The translations under genes were made by a program, and so were the position numbers. A stretch of DNA of 64,000 bases from the NCBI RefSeq assembly GCF_000612665.1, contig NZ_HG942046.1, positions 62,001-126,000 of the forward strand. Direction: 5' to 3'. The notes below the pieces were generated by a model. It searched no databases. It saw only the letters and a list, made by a program, of their open reading frames with translations, and was not told the DNA's origin. Source of the DNA: Neobacillus dielmonensis. Its GTDB lineage: Bacteria > Bacillota > Bacilli > Bacillales > Cytobacillaceae. Shown piece by piece: positions 28,366 through 38,392 of this stretch. Positions within the stretch are counted from its first letter, which is position 1. Each line of letters begins with the position of its first letter.

Positions 28366-31300
28366 ATGTTTTTAAAGCGTTTGGACATTATCGGTTTTAA
28401 ATCATTTGCTGAACGGATCGGTGTCGATTTTGTCCCAGGGATAACCGCCGTGGTCGGGCCAAATGGCAGCGGAAAGAGTAATATTACAGATGCCATTCGC
28501 TGGGTATTAGGGGAACAATCAGCCAAATCACTCCGAGGAAGCAAAATGGAAGATATCATTTTTGCTGGAAGTGACACGAGGAGAGCCTTAAACTTTGCGG
28601 AAGTGACTTTGACTTTAGATAACCAGGACCAAGGACTGTCCATTGATTATAATGAAGTTAGTGTCACAAGGCGGGTATCCCGTTCTGGTGATAGTGAATT
28701 TTACATTAATAAGCAGCCTTGCCGATTAAAGGATATCATAGATCTATTTATGGATTCGGGTCTTGGCCGGGAAGCCTTTTCTATTATCAGCCAAGGTAAA
28801 GTGGAAGAAATTCTAAATAGCAAGGCTGAGGACAGAAGGACGATTTTTGAGGAAGCGGCCGGTGTATTAAAATACAAGACCCGTAAGAAAAAAGCAGAAA
28901 TTAAACTAACAGAGACCCAAGAGAACTTAAACCGGGTCAATGATATTATTCATGAATTGGAAAGCCAAGTTGAGCCCTTGAAAATCCAAGCCTCCATGGC
29001 AAAAGATTATCTTGAAAAAAAGGATGAGCTGGAAAAATTTGAAGTGGCATTAACTGTTCATGAAATTGAGGAATTGCATCAAAACTGGCGAAACCTCGGA
29101 AAACAACTGGAGGAACATCAACAGGAAGAATTAAAGCTATCAACTGAACTTCAGGTAAAGGAAGCAAGAATGACGGAGCTAAGAGATCAGATGTCCGCCT
29201 TAGATGAATCGGTAGCCGATCTTCAAAACGTTCTCCTGCGCGCAACTGAGGAACTAGAGAAATTAGAAGGTAGAAAAGAAGTCCTGATCGAACGAAAGAA
29301 AAATGCCTCGCAAAACAAAGAACAGTTGAAATTGACGATAGCAGAACTGACCGAACGAATTTCCCAGTTAAAAAACAACAAAGAAACTTACGATGCTGCT
29401 GCCCATCAACTTGAAGTACAAGTTAATGCACTAAGAACTTCTTTGAAGGAAAAGCAGGATCGGCTCATGTTGTACGCTGAAGGAATCGAGGAAAAAATCG
29501 AAAGCTTAAAGAGTGAGTATATTGAAACACTTAACAGCCAAGCAGGAGCAAAAAATGAAATTCGGTATATCGATGAACAATTGGCCCAACATGAACGAAA
29601 AAGCTCGCGGCTCGATTCAGAAAATGAAAAGTATTTGCAGGATCGATTGGCCATAGAACAAAAAAAATCTAGTATTCAAACATCCTTGAAACAAATTGAA
29701 CAAAAGCTTTCGGACCAGGTAGTTGCTTTTAGGGAGCAGCAAAGAAAACTAGAATCCTTAAAAAATAATTACCAAAAGCAGGAGAAAACCTTATACCAAG
29801 CCTATCAGCTGCTTCAACAAGCCAAATCAAAGAAAGATATGCTGGAGGAAATGGAAGAGGATTTTTCCGGCTTTTATCAAGGCGTAAAAGAGGTTCTAAA
29901 GGAACGCGGGAAAAAGTTAAAGGGAATAGAAGGTGCTGTAGCTGAACTTGTAACGGTTCCGAAGGAGTATCAAATCTCGCTTGAAACGGCGCTAGGTGCG
30001 GCGTTGCAGCATATTGTGGTGGATACAGAAGAACACGCCCGGGCTGCAATTCAATTTTTAAAACAGCATTCATATGGCCGAGCTACGTTTTTGCCGTTAA
30101 ATGTCATTAAAGGGCGGCCGCTGTCGGCGGCTCAATTGTCACTCATTTCAAAGCATCCCTCTTTCATTGGAACAGCTGTGGGCCTAATCTCATTTGAGAA
30201 CCGCTATACAGAAATAATGAATAACCTATTAGGCAGTGTAGTGATTGCCAAAGATTTAAAAGGTGCGAACGAACTGGCCAAGCTGCTTCAGTATCGTGTC
30301 CGGATCGTTACGCTCGACGGTGATGTAGTTAATCCAGGCGGGTCCATGACCGGAGGGGCTATCAAACAAAAGACAACTTCCCTTTTATCCCGTAAAGCTG
30401 AGCTTGAAGAGCTGAAAAATAAGCTAGGCATTATGGAACAAAAAACTGCGGTTTTAGAACAAACAGTAAAATCGTTAAAGGATGAAGTGCACCAGTCAGA
30501 AACTCTGAATGAGGAAATCCGAAAAACCGGTGAAGAGCTCAGAGTTTCAGAACAAACGGTAAAAGGGGATCTTCGAGGTGCTGAACTCGAAGAAAAGAAT
30601 ATTAATGAGCGATTGGCATTATATGACTTAGAAAAACAACAAATTACCAGTGAACAGACTGTATTGCTAAATAGAAAGTCGGAACTAGCCAAAGCAATGG
30701 AGAGCTATCAGGCGAGCATTGCAGAAATGGAAGTTCAGATCCAACAACTTACAGATAAAAAAACACAGGATACTTCTTCAAAAGAAGCACTAAGTAGTGA
30801 AATCAACGAATTAAAGATCGAATTTGCTTCCAAAAATGAACAATATCTGCATGCGAAAGAACGCTTGCTGTTAACGGAACAGGATTTGCAAGAAAGTGAA
30901 CATAAGCTTGCTGAATATTCCGAGGACCTTCAATTTTTAACTTCAGAGATGTCCAATAGCTCTACAGGTGAAGAACAATTAGCCGCTGCTGCCAAGCGGA
31001 AGTTCCAGGATAAAGAGGCCACACTGAAGCTAATTGCCACGAGAAGGGAAGAGCGTCTGAAACTTCAAGATGCGCTTGAAAATATGGAAATAGACACGAA
31101 AGAACTAAAACGGCTTCACAAAGGATTAACGGTAACAACCAAGGACGAAGAAGTCAAAATGACACGGTTGGATGTTGAAATGGAAACACGCCTTACTCAT
31201 TTAAGGGAAGAGTATTTGTTGACCTTTGAGGCAGCGAAAGAACAATATCCACTCACCGTACCACTTGAAGAAGCACGTAAGAAGGTAAAACTAATTAAAT

Positions 31301-31932
31301 TAGCGATTGAAGAGCTTGGAAATGTCAACTTGGGAGCGATTGAGGAATATGAACGGGTTTCCGAACGCTATGAATTTCTGAGTGTACAAAAGCAGGACCT
31401 TCAAGAAGCCAAGGATACTCTTTTCCAAGTAATTGATGAAATGGATGAAGAGATGAAAAAACGGTTTACGCAGACGTTTGAAGGAATACGCGAGCATTTT
31501 GAACCGGTGTTTCGCGCTTTATTTGGCGGCGGCCGGGCCGATTTGATTTTGACTGAACCGGAAGATATCTTAAACACAGGGGTCGAGATTGTTGCTCAAC
31601 CCCCAGGGAAAAAGCTCCAAAACTTAGGGTTATTATCTGGCGGTGAACGTGCTTTGACGGCCATTGCCCTGCTTTTCTCGATTCTAAAGGTGCGCCCCGT
31701 TCCATTTTGTATTCTTGATGAGGTGGAGGCAGCGCTTGATGAAGCTAATGTCCACCGCTTTACTCAATATTTGAAACGGTACAGCACAGAAACACAATTC
31801 ATCGTGATTACCCATAGAAAAGGGACTATGGAAGGGGCCGATGTCCTCTATGGGGTAACCATGCAGGAATCTGGCGTTTCAAAAATGGTTTCAGTCCGCT
31901 TAGAGGATACAAAAGAACTGGTAGAATCATAA
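28366..31932 (+). CDS. smc: Chromosome condensation ATPase SMC
   Basis: Core of the SMC-ScpAB condensin that extrudes loops and separates origins. 1188 residues. Seen: Walker A GPNGSGKSN at 31-39, long heptad-rich coiled coils on both sides of a hinge (about 500-670, with GGSMTGGA near its end), the ABC signature LSGGERALTA from about 1090 and Walker B ILDEVEAALDEAN at about 1116. RBS GGGAGGA. Nineteen bases before ftsY. Confidence 0.97.
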   Translation: MFLKRLDIIGFKSFAERIGVDFVPGITAVVGPNGSGKSNITDAIRWVLGEQSAKSLRGSKMEDIIFAGSDTRRALNFAEVTLTLDNQDQGLSIDYNEVSVTRRVSRSGDSEFYINKQPCRLKDIIDLFMDSGLGREAFSIISQGKVEEILNSKAEDRRTIFEEAAGVLKYKTRKKKAEIKLTETQENLNRVNDIIHELESQVEPLKIQASMAKDYLEKKDELEKFEVALTVHEIEELHQNWRNLGKQLEEHQQEELKLSTELQVKEARMTELRDQMSALDESVADLQNVLLRATEELEKLEGRKEVLIERKKNASQNKEQLKLTIAELTERISQLKNNKETYDAAAHQLEVQVNALRTSLKEKQDRLMLYAEGIEEKIESLKSEYIETLNSQAGAKNEIRYIDEQLAQHERKSSRLDSENEKYLQDRLAIEQKKSSIQTSLKQIEQKLSDQVVAFREQQRKLESLKNNYQKQEKTLYQAYQLLQQAKSKKDMLEEMEEDFSGFYQGVKEVLKERGKKLKGIEGAVAELVTVPKEYQISLETALGAALQHIVVDTEEHARAAIQFLKQHSYGRATFLPLNVIKGRPLSAAQLSLISKHPSFIGTAVGLISFENRYTEIMNNLLGSVVIAKDLKGANELAKLLQYRVRIVTLDGDVVNPGGSMTGGAIKQKTTSLLSRKAELEELKNKLGIMEQKTAVLEQTVKSLKDEVHQSETLNEEIRKTGEELRVSEQTVKGDLRGAELEEKNINERLALYDLEKQQITSEQTVLLNRKSELAKAMESYQASIAEMEVQIQQLTDKKTQDTSSKEALSSEINELKIEFASKNEQYLHAKERLLLTEQDLQESEHKLAEYSEDLQFLTSEMSNSSTGEEQLAAAAKRKFQDKEATLKLIATRREERLKLQDALENMEIDTKELKRLHKGLTVTTKDEEVKMTRLDVEMETRLTHLREEYLLTFEAAKEQYPLTVPLEEARKKVKLIKLAIEELGNVNLGAIEEYERVSERYEFLSVQKQDLQEAKDTLFQVIDEMDEEMKKRFTQTFEGIREHFEPVFRALFGGGRADLILTEPEDILNTGVEIVAQPPGKKLQNLGLLSGGERALTAIALLFSILKVRPVPFCILDEVEAALDEANVHRFTQYLKRYSTETQFIVITHRKGTMEGADVLYGVTMQESGVSKMVSVRLEDTKELVES

Positions 31933-31950
31933 TGATTAGGGTGTGAGACA

Positions 31951-32940
31951 ATGAGTTTTTTTAAGAAATTAAAGGAAAAAATCACGAAATCAACGGATAA
32001 CGTGACCGAAAAGTTTAAGGATGGGTTAGCGAAAACCAGAGATAGTTTTTCCGGTAAAGTAAATGACCTGATTGCCCGCTATCGCAAGGTAGACGAGGAG
32101 TTTTTTGAAGAGCTTGAGGAGATATTAATTCAAGCTGATGTCGGTTTTGATACGGTTATGAAGCTAATTGATGAATTAAAATTTGAAGTGAAGCGCCGCA
32201 ACATCCAAGATCCAGCTGATGTGCAAAGTGTCATTTCCGAAAAGTTGGTTGACATTTATAACGCGGGAGAGGAACAATCTTCCGACTTAAATATCCAGCA
32301 GGGCAGCCTGACAGTCATCCTATTTGTCGGCGTAAATGGGGTCGGAAAAACAACGACAATTGGAAAGCTTGCCTATAAGTTTAAGAGTGAAGGAAAAAAA
32401 GTTCTTTTGGCTGCAGGCGATACCTTTCGTGCGGGAGCGATTGATCAGCTTGAGGTTTGGGGCAATCGTGTCGGGGTAGAGACCATTAAGCAGGCGGAAG
32501 GCTCTGATCCGGCAGCGGTCATGTTTGATGCGATTCAAGCGGCAAAATCAAGAAACGCTGATATCCTGCTGTGCGATACGGCGGGACGGCTCCAGAACAA
32601 AGTAAACCTAATGAAGGAGCTGGAAAAAGTCAAACGGGTCATTGAAAGAGAAATCCCTGGCGCTCCGCATGAAGTCTTGCTTGTATTGGATGCAACAACC
32701 GGTCAAAATGCACTAGTCCAAGCCAAAACATTTAAAGAAGCTACCAATGTAACCGGCATTGTATTGTCTAAATTGGACGGAACTGCCAAAGGTGGTATTG
32801 TATTGGCAATCCGAAATGAATTGAAAATTCCTGTTAAGTTCGTAGGTTTAGGAGAAAAAATGGATGACCTGCAGAAGTTTGATCCCGAAAAATATGTATA
32901 TGGTTTATTTGCTGAACAAATAGAACAGACTGATGAATGA
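31951..32940 (+). CDS. ftsY: Signal recognition particle receptor FtsY
   Basis: SRP GTPase at the membrane that receives Ffh-ribosome complexes. 329 residues with a short, charged N-terminal A region, as usual in Bacillus. Seen: G1 GVNGVGKTTT near residue 127, DTFRAGAIDQL, G3 DTAGRLQ and G4 LSKLDGTAKGG. A promoter-like pair sits just after it, before ylxM. Confidence 0.96.
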   Translation: MSFFKKLKEKITKSTDNVTEKFKDGLAKTRDSFSGKVNDLIARYRKVDEEFFEELEEILIQADVGFDTVMKLIDELKFEVKRRNIQDPADVQSVISEKLVDIYNAGEEQSSDLNIQQGSLTVILFVGVNGVGKTTTIGKLAYKFKSEGKKVLLAAGDTFRAGAIDQLEVWGNRVGVETIKQAEGSDPAAVMFDAIQAAKSRNADILLCDTAGRLQNKVNLMKELEKVKRVIEREIPGAPHEVLLVLDATTGQNALVQAKTFKEATNVTGIVLSKLDGTAKGGIVLAIRNELKIPVKFVGLGEKMDDLQKFDPEKYVYGLFAEQIEQTDE

Positions 32941-32957
32941 CTGTAAAGAGAATTTTC

Positions 32958-32986
32958 TTGACAGCTAGCAGGGAACTGGGTAAACT
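32958..32986 (+). promoter_or_regulatory. Putative promoter of ylxM-ffh
   Basis: A perfect TTGACA at 32958-32963 and TAAACT at 32981-32986 with a 17-base spacer, about 40 bases upstream of the ylxM start. Confidence 0.55.
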
Positions 32987-33024
32987 ACTTTGTAAAGGTG
33001 CTTCACTTAACAAGGGGGATTAGC

Positions 33025-33357
33025 ATGCTTGAAAAGACAACGCGAATGAATTATCTGTATGATTTTTATTATTCGCTTCTGACTCCCAAACAGCAAAGCT
33101 ATATGTCTCTCTATTATTTAGATGATTATTCGCTTGGCGAAATTGCGGAAGAATATGAGATCAGCCGTCAGGCCGTCTACGATAATATCAAACGGACTGA
33201 AGCCATGCTCGAGGAGTATGAAGAAAAGCTCTTATTATTCCATAAATTTCAGCAGCGTTCCGCTCTCATTAAACAATTGAATCAATTGCTTAATGAGGAG
33301 AACCCATCCAAACAAGCGATGCAGGCAATAGTCGCTGAGCTTGGAAAATTAGATTAG
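33025..33357 (+). CDS. ylxM: YlxM, helix-turn-helix SRP-associated protein
   Basis: Sigma-region-4-like helix-turn-helix protein of 110 residues. In Streptococcus mutans the homologue binds SRP components and modulates their GTPase activity. Seen: [19 protein letters not shown] followed by [17 protein letters not shown], the recognition helix, then a C-terminal coiled region. ATG 33025 is placed by AAGGGGG; the frame runs open 27 bases further without an RBS. It precedes ffh by 12 bases. Confidence 0.93.
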   Translation: MLEKTTRMNYLYDFYYSLLTPKQQSYMSLYYLDDYSLGEIAEEYEISRQAVYDNIKRTEAMLEEYEEKLLLFHKFQQRSALIKQLNQLLNEENPSKQAMQAIVAELGKLD

Positions 33358-33369
33358 GAGGCGGCATAA

Positions 33370-33370
33370 A
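33370..33370 (+). promoter_or_regulatory. Ribosome binding site and start of ffh
   Basis: AGGAGG at 33355-33362 overlaps the ylxM stop (TAG 33355-33357) and sets the ffh ATG at 33370; this couples the two SRP genes. Confidence 0.7.
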
Positions 33371-34722
33371 TGGCATTTGAAGGATTAGCCGACCGACTGC
33401 AGAATACAATCCAAAAAATCCGCGGCAAAGGCAAAGTTTCCGAAGCGGATGTAAAGGAAATGATGCGTGAAGTTCGTCTTGCTTTATTAGAAGCCGACGT
33501 TAACTTTAAAGTCGTCAAGGACTTTGTAAGAAAAGTCAGTGAACGTGCTGTTGGGCAAGAGGTGTTAAAAAGCCTAACCCCTGGCCAGCAAATTATTAAA
33601 ATCGTTAATGAGGAATTAACCGCTCTGATGGGAGGCGAACAGAGCAAAATTGCTGTTTCCAACCGTCCACCAACGGTCATCATGATGGTTGGGCTTCAGG
33701 GAGCTGGTAAAACTACAACAACTGGTAAGTTGTCGCTTTTGCTTCGAAAAAAGTACAATCGAAAGCCATTGCTCGTTGCAGCTGATATTTATCGGCCTGC
33801 AGCGATTAAACAGCTCGAAACGCTTGGCAAACAACTAGACATGCCTGTATTCTCACTAGGCGATCAAGTAAGTCCTGTGGAAATCGCCAGACAAGCGATC
33901 GAAAAGGCCAAGGAAGAACATCATGATTATGTCCTGATTGATACCGCTGGTCGTCTCCATGTTGATGAGGCGCTAATGGGAGAGTTAAAGGATATTAAAG
34001 AGCTAGCTAAACCTGATGAAATCTTTCTTGTGGTCGACGCAATGACAGGGCAAGACGCTGTCAATGTCGCCCAAAGCTTTAATGAACAGCTCGGTCTTAC
34101 CGGAGTTGTACTGACCAAGCTTGATGGCGATACTCGTGGCGGGGCTGCGCTTTCCATCCGGGCAGTAACTCAAACACCGATAAAGTTTATTGGTTTAGGT
34201 GAGAAAATGGACGCCCTAGAGCCATTTCATCCTGAACGTATGGCTTCCAGGATTCTGGGCATGGGTGATGTGTTAACACTCATTGAGAAAGCACAAGCAA
34301 GTGTGGATGAACAAAAGGCAAAAGAATTAGAACAAAAAATGCGGACTGCAACGTTTACATTAGATGATTTTCTCGATCAACTTGGACAGGTCCGCAAGCT
34401 TGGACCACTTGATGAATTGCTGAAAATGATGCCAGGCGCCAACAAAATCAAAGGACTTAATAATCTACAAATTGATGAAAAACAAATTGCCCATGTTGAA
34501 GCCATTATTAAATCAATGACCAAGGCAGAAAAAACTCATCCAGAAATTCTTAATTCGAACCGTAAGCGCCGGATTGCCAAAGGCAGCGGCCGGCCGGTAG
34601 CAGAAGTTAACCGACTGTTAAAACAGTTCGAGGATATGAAAAAAATGATGAAACAAATGTCTGGCATGCAGATGAAAGCAAAGAAAAAGGGCGGATTCAA
34701 ATTCCCGTTTAAACCGTTCTAA
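33370..34722 (+). CDS. ffh: Signal recognition particle protein Ffh (SRP54)
   Basis: GTPase that binds signal sequences at the ribosome and targets proteins to FtsY. 450 residues. Seen: N domain helices, G1 GLQGAGKTTTTGKL from residue 108, DTAGRLHVDEALM, TKLDGDTRGGAALS, then a methionine-rich M domain (about 300-450, MKKMMKQMSGMQMK) that binds signal peptides and scRNA. The RNA partner is not in this window. Confidence 0.97.
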   Translation: MAFEGLADRLQNTIQKIRGKGKVSEADVKEMMREVRLALLEADVNFKVVKDFVRKVSERAVGQEVLKSLTPGQQIIKIVNEELTALMGGEQSKIAVSNRPPTVIMMVGLQGAGKTTTTGKLSLLLRKKYNRKPLLVAADIYRPAAIKQLETLGKQLDMPVFSLGDQVSPVEIARQAIEKAKEEHHDYVLIDTAGRLHVDEALMGELKDIKELAKPDEIFLVVDAMTGQDAVNVAQSFNEQLGLTGVVLTKLDGDTRGGAALSIRAVTQTPIKFIGLGEKMDALEPFHPERMASRILGMGDVLTLIEKAQASVDEQKAKELEQKMRTATFTLDDFLDQLGQVRKLGPLDELLKMMPGANKIKGLNNLQIDEKQIAHVEAIIKSMTKAEKTHPEILNSNRKRRIAKGSGRPVAEVNRLLKQFEDMKKMMKQMSGMQMKAKKKGGFKFPFKPF

Positions 34723-34794
34723 CAAAAATAGATTGGTCTTCAGAAGTTTGTTGATGTTATTTTATGGTAATAATGTGATGTAAAGAAAAAACAC

Positions 34795-35135
<341 letters not shown>

Positions 35136-35147
35136 TCATAGGTTCCT

Positions 35148-35378
35148 ATGAAAGAACTTATTGAAACAATCGTAAAGCCCCTTGTTGATTTTCCGGAAGA
35201 TGTTCAAGTGAATGTCATGGAGGAGCCAACTAGAGTTACCTATCATTTAACTGTCAACAGAACAGACATTGGTAAAGTGATCGGTAAACAAGGGCGTGTT
35301 GCAAAGGCCATTAGGACTGTTGTTTATGCAGCAGGATCATCACAACAAAAGAAAATTTTTCTGGAAATTGGTGAATAG
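35148..35378 (+). CDS. khpA: KH-domain RNA-binding protein KhpA
   Basis: Single-KH-domain RNA-binding protein of 76 residues (B. subtilis YlqC). With KhpB it affects cell elongation and mRNA/sRNA levels in streptococci. Seen: the KH loop GKVIGKQGRVAKAIR with GxxG. Twelve bases after rpsP, and followed by a strong GC-rich terminator. Confidence 0.93.
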   Translation: MKELIETIVKPLVDFPEDVQVNVMEEPTRVTYHLTVNRTDIGKVIGKQGRVAKAIRTVVYAAGSSQQKKIFLEIGE

Positions 35379-35395
35379 CTTTTTGCATCTAGAGG

Positions 35396-35424
35396 AAAGG
35401 GGGGATAAAAATCCCCCCTTTTTT
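35396..35424 (+). terminator. Terminator after khpA
   Basis: Stem AAAGGGGGGAT / ATCCCCCCTTT with loop AAAA, then a run of T. Read-through would feed ylqD-rimM-trmD. Confidence 0.92.
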
Positions 35425-35466
35425 GCTATAACCTTTATGACCTGGATACGTGAAGGAGGCTGCCTA

Positions 35467-35853
35467 ATGCAAATTATTCAAACGGTTGTGGTCAAACAAA
35501 TTCTAACGGAAAAAAGCAAGCAGGGGCTATTGGCAAAGTATCAGACACAAAGGCTGCAGTTGCAGAAGGAATGTGACCAGCTCTTGTTTGAATTTAAACG
35601 GATGGAGAAAACCAAAACCTATTCTGTCGATACACTAAAAAAACATTTTGATAAAGAGATTCAAGTTCGGAAGGAAAAAGTGAAGCTTCTTGAGTTTCAA
35701 ATGGAACAACTACATATCCTACCAATAGGCAGTGAGTTAGCAGAAAAGGAAGTTCAGGCTCTTATAGAGGTCAAGGCGGGCGATGTTTGGGAGGCTGTTT
35801 CCAAAGAGCACGCAATTATTATTAAAGATGGAATCGTTGAGGAAATTAGATAG
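35467..35853 (+). CDS. ylqD: YlqD family protein
   Basis: Conserved Bacillales protein of unknown function, 128 residues. ATG 35467 is set by AAGGAGG; the frame is open much further up, through the khpA terminator, which is not coding. Seen: an N-terminal strand [18 protein letters not shown], a charged coiled-coil middle (about 25-90) and a C-terminal beta-rich end with [11 protein letters not shown]. It precedes rimM, the usual context; a ribosome-related role is only a guess from position. Confidence 0.88.
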   Translation: MQIIQTVVVKQILTEKSKQGLLAKYQTQRLQLQKECDQLLFEFKRMEKTKTYSVDTLKKHFDKEIQVRKEKVKLLEFQMEQLHILPIGSELAEKEVQALIEVKAGDVWEAVSKEHAIIIKDGIVEEIR

Positions 35854-35867
35854 AGGGTGATAGATGG

Positions 35868-36386
35868 ATGGAACAATGGTTTAATGTCGGCAAAATTGTC
35901 AATACTCACGGAGTCAAAGGAGAGGTGCGTATCATCTCCAAAACAGATTTTCCTGAACAGCGTTATCAACCAGGAAATAAGCTGTTCTTATTTTTACCAA
36001 AAGCGCAAGCCCCGATTGAATTGACAGTTAAAAGCCACCGGACCCATAAAAACTTTGATTTATTGGTTTTTGAAGGTTATGAAAATATGAATGAGGTTGA
36101 AAAATTCAAAGAAGGAATTTTAAAAGTACCTGAGTCGCAGTTAACTGATCTTGAAGAGGATGAATTTTATTTTCACGAAATCATCGGCTGCCGTGTCGTG
36201 ACAACTTCTGGAAATGAAATCGGGAAAATTACCGAGATTCTAACGCCCGGTGCTAACGATGTTTGGGTAGTTAAAGATGCTCATGGTAAGGAAGTTCTAA
36301 TCCCCTATATCCAAGATGTCGTACAGAAAGTCGATGTTCAGGAAAAGTTAGTGACCATTGAACCAATGGAAGGATTATTATCATGA
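35868..36386 (+). CDS. rimM: 16S rRNA processing protein RimM
   Basis: Assembly factor for the 30S head that binds S19. 172 residues. Seen: N-terminal [19 protein letters not shown] and C-terminal PRC-barrel with [12 protein letters not shown] and [21 protein letters not shown]. It overlaps trmD by four bases. Confidence 0.96.
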   Translation: MEQWFNVGKIVNTHGVKGEVRIISKTDFPEQRYQPGNKLFLFLPKAQAPIELTVKSHRTHKNFDLLVFEGYENMNEVEKFKEGILKVPESQLTDLEEDEFYFHEIIGCRVVTTSGNEIGKITEILTPGANDVWVVKDAHGKEVLIPYIQDVVQKVDVQEKLVTIEPMEGLLS

Positions 36387-37123
36387 TGAAAATTGACATC
36401 CTGACACTTTTTCCGGAAATGTTTGCCGGGGTATTAGGTTCCTCCATGTTACATAAGGCGCAAGAGAAGGAGGCCGTTGAATATAATTTGGTCAACTTTC
36501 GTGAATTTGCGGATAACAAGCACTCAACGGTTGATGATTATCCTTATGGAGGAGGCGCGGGGATGGTCTTAATGCCGCAACCGATTTTTGATGCGGTTGC
36601 GGCCATTAAGGAAAAGGCAAGTACCACCCCCCGGGTTATTCTGTTGTGTCCCCAAGGGACAAGGCATGACCAAAAGAAGGCGGAGGAATTAGCCAAAGAG
36701 GAACATCTGATTTTTATTTGTGGACACTACGAGGGTTATGATGAACGAATTCGGGAGCATCTGGTCACGGATGAAATTTCCATCGGGGATTATGTATTAA
36801 CTGGCGGTGAACTCGGGGCGATGGTTGTGATTGATAGTGTGGTCAGGCTTTTGCCTGAAGTTCTGGGAAATCAGGAATCACACCAAAAGGACTCATTCTC
36901 AACCGGTCTTCTGGAGCATCCACACTATACTAGACCGGCTGATTTCCGTGGCATGAAGGTACCAGAAGTACTGATGTCCGGAAATCATCGGCATATTGAA
37001 GAATGGCGCAATAAAGAGGCATTGAGACGAACATTGACCAGAAGGCCTGATTTATTAGACAAAATAGAACTGACTCCGGAGCAAAAAAAATGGCTAGAAG
37101 AAGTGAAAAAAGAATCTAAGTAG
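36383..37123 (+). CDS. trmD: tRNA (guanine-37-N1)-methyltransferase TrmD
   Basis: Makes m1G37 in tRNAs and so prevents +1 frameshifting. 246 residues with a trefoil-knot SAM site. Seen: [42 protein letters not shown] and the C-terminal helical domain. Two ATG codons in a row (36383, 36386) are possible starts. It is followed by the rplS leader. Confidence 0.96.
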   Translation: MMKIDILTLFPEMFAGVLGSSMLHKAQEKEAVEYNLVNFREFADNKHSTVDDYPYGGGAGMVLMPQPIFDAVAAIKEKASTTPRVILLCPQGTRHDQKKAEELAKEEHLIFICGHYEGYDERIREHLVTDEISIGDYVLTGGELGAMVVIDSVVRLLPEVLGNQESHQKDSFSTGLLEHPHYTRPADFRGMKVPEVLMSGNHRHIEEWRNKEALRRTLTRRPDLLDKIELTPEQKKWLEEVKKESK

Positions 37124-37125
37124 TA

Positions 37126-37154
37126 TTGCGGACTCCTGCCATTTATGTTATGAT
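37126..37154 (+). promoter_or_regulatory. Putative promoter of rplS
   Basis: TTGCGG at 37126-37131 and TATGAT at 37149-37154 with a 17-base spacer. It begins three bases after the trmD stop and would produce a leader of about 110 bases before rplS. Confidence 0.5.
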
Positions 37155-37261
37155 ACATCTTGTGACTTTGAGCTGATAGTTTTCAGGTTAAGTCTTATAA
37201 CGATGTTCCGCTGCATTTTTTATTACAATGATTGTTATGCATGAGCATCTGTTGGAAGGAG
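37155..37261 (+). ncRNA. Structured leader of rplS (L19-leader-like)
   Basis: Three nested stems are readable: ACATC 37155-37159 with GATGT 37202-37206, GACTT 37164-37168 with AAGTC 37190-37194, and CTGA 37173-37176 with TCAG 37183-37186. A second stem TGCAT 37212-37216 / ATGCA 37237-37241 follows, then CATC 37246-37249, which could compete for GATG, and the RBS GGAAGGAG. A ribosomal-protein L19 leader is known in this position in low-GC Gram-positives; assignment here rests on position and base pairing, not on a covariance search. Confidence 0.55.
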
Positions 37262-37270
37262 TTGAAAACG

Positions 37271-37615
37271 ATGCATAAAATTATTGAAGAAATCACAAAA
37301 GAACAACTTCGTTCAGATCTTCCTACGTTCCGTCCTGGTGATACTGTACGTGTACACGTAAAAGTTATCGAGGGAACTCGTGAGCGTATTCAGATCTTTG
37401 AAGGTGTTGTGATTAAGCGTCGTGGTGGTGGAATCAGCGAAACTTTCACAGTACGTAAAGTTTCTTACGGTGTAGGCGTTGAGCGTACATTCCCTGTACA
37501 CACACCAAAAATTGCGAAGCTTGAAGTTATTCGCCGCGGTAAAGTCCGCCGTGCAAAACTTTACTACTTGCGTAACCTTCGCGGTAAAAAAGCTCGTATT
37601 AAAGAAATCCGATAA
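37271..37615 (+). CDS. rplS: 50S ribosomal protein L19
   Basis: Large-subunit protein at the 30S-50S interface, 114 residues. Seen: [43 protein letters not shown] and [17 protein letters not shown]. The start at ATG 37271 follows GGAAGGAG; the in-frame ATG at 37232 lies within the leader stem. Codon use is that of a highly expressed gene. Confidence 0.97.
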   Translation: MHKIIEEITKEQLRSDLPTFRPGDTVRVHVKVIEGTRERIQIFEGVVIKRRGGGISETFTVRKVSYGVGVERTFPVHTPKIAKLEVIRRGKVRRAKLYYLRNLRGKKARIKEIR

Positions 37616-37621
37616 TATGAG

Positions 37622-37651
37622 AAAAGAGCTTGCTGTGCAGGCTCTTTTTTT
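37622..37651 (+). terminator. Terminator after rplS
   Basis: Stem AAAAGAGCTTGC / GCAGGCTCTTTT with a 3-base loop and a run of T. Confidence 0.88.
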
Positions 37652-37813
37652 ATACATAACCTACAACTGAGAAAATAGGGGATAAATGGAACCTGATTGG
37701 TCAAAATATTAAAGTTTCATTAAAACCCTTATCCCATCGTGTTAATTGGATGTTATTTATGTAAAATAGGCTTTATATAAGATATTTTTGTGCAGGAATG
37801 GTGGGGACATAGA

Positions 37814-38371
37814 ATGACAAAAAAGAAGAATGAACTTTGGGAATGGACAAAGGCACTGTTAATAGCGGTCATATTGGCGGCTGTAATTCGCTATTTTCTG
37901 TTTGCGCCTATTGTAGTAGATGGATTATCTATGATGCCGACTTTAAAGGACCAGGACAGAATGATTGTCAGTAAAATAAGCTATAAAATCGGTGAACCTA
38001 GACGATTTGATATCATCGTGTTTCATGCACCTGAACAAAAAGATTACATAAAGCGCGTGATTGGTCTGCCAGGCGATACCATTGAATATAAAAATGATAC
38101 TTTGTATGTGAATGGAAAAGCGTATAAAGAGCCGTACTTGGATGAATATAAAAAGCAGGTTCAAGATGGTCCGCTGACGGATCCGTTTACGCTGGAAGAA
38201 AAAATTGGCCGTAAGACTGTTCCTGAAGGCGAATTGTTTGTTATGGGTGATAATCGCCGTTTTAGTAAGGATTCCAGGCATATCGGTACCGTTCCAATGG
38301 AAAAAGTCATTGGCAAAACCAGTATTGTTTATTGGCCTTTAAAAGATGCTCATATTGTGTCTGTAAAATAG
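37814..38371 (+). CDS. lepB: Type I signal peptidase
   Basis: Membrane serine protease that removes signal peptides from secreted proteins. 185 residues from ATG 37814, which is preceded by GGTGGGGAC. Seen: one N-terminal membrane helix (about 12-30), the catalytic DGLSMMPTL with Ser39 and KRVIGLPGD preceded by the catalytic Lys80 (DYIK), and GDNRRFSKDSRHIG. This is the short Gram-positive (SipS/SipT-like) form with one anchor. Its location between rplS and rbgA is shared with many bacilli though not B. subtilis 168. Confidence 0.95.
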   Translation: MTKKKNELWEWTKALLIAVILAAVIRYFLFAPIVVDGLSMMPTLKDQDRMIVSKISYKIGEPRRFDIIVFHAPEQKDYIKRVIGLPGDTIEYKNDTLYVNGKAYKEPYLDEYKKQVQDGPLTDPFTLEEKIGRKTVPEGELFVMGDNRRFSKDSRHIGTVPMEKVIGKTSIVYWPLKDAHIVSVK

Positions 38372-38392
38372 AATGTTTGGGAGGTGACTGCT

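Noticed and set aside
35296..35466. N-terminal extension of the YlqD frame
   Set aside because: Runs through the khpA terminator and has no RBS; ATG 35467 with AAGGAGG gives the family length.
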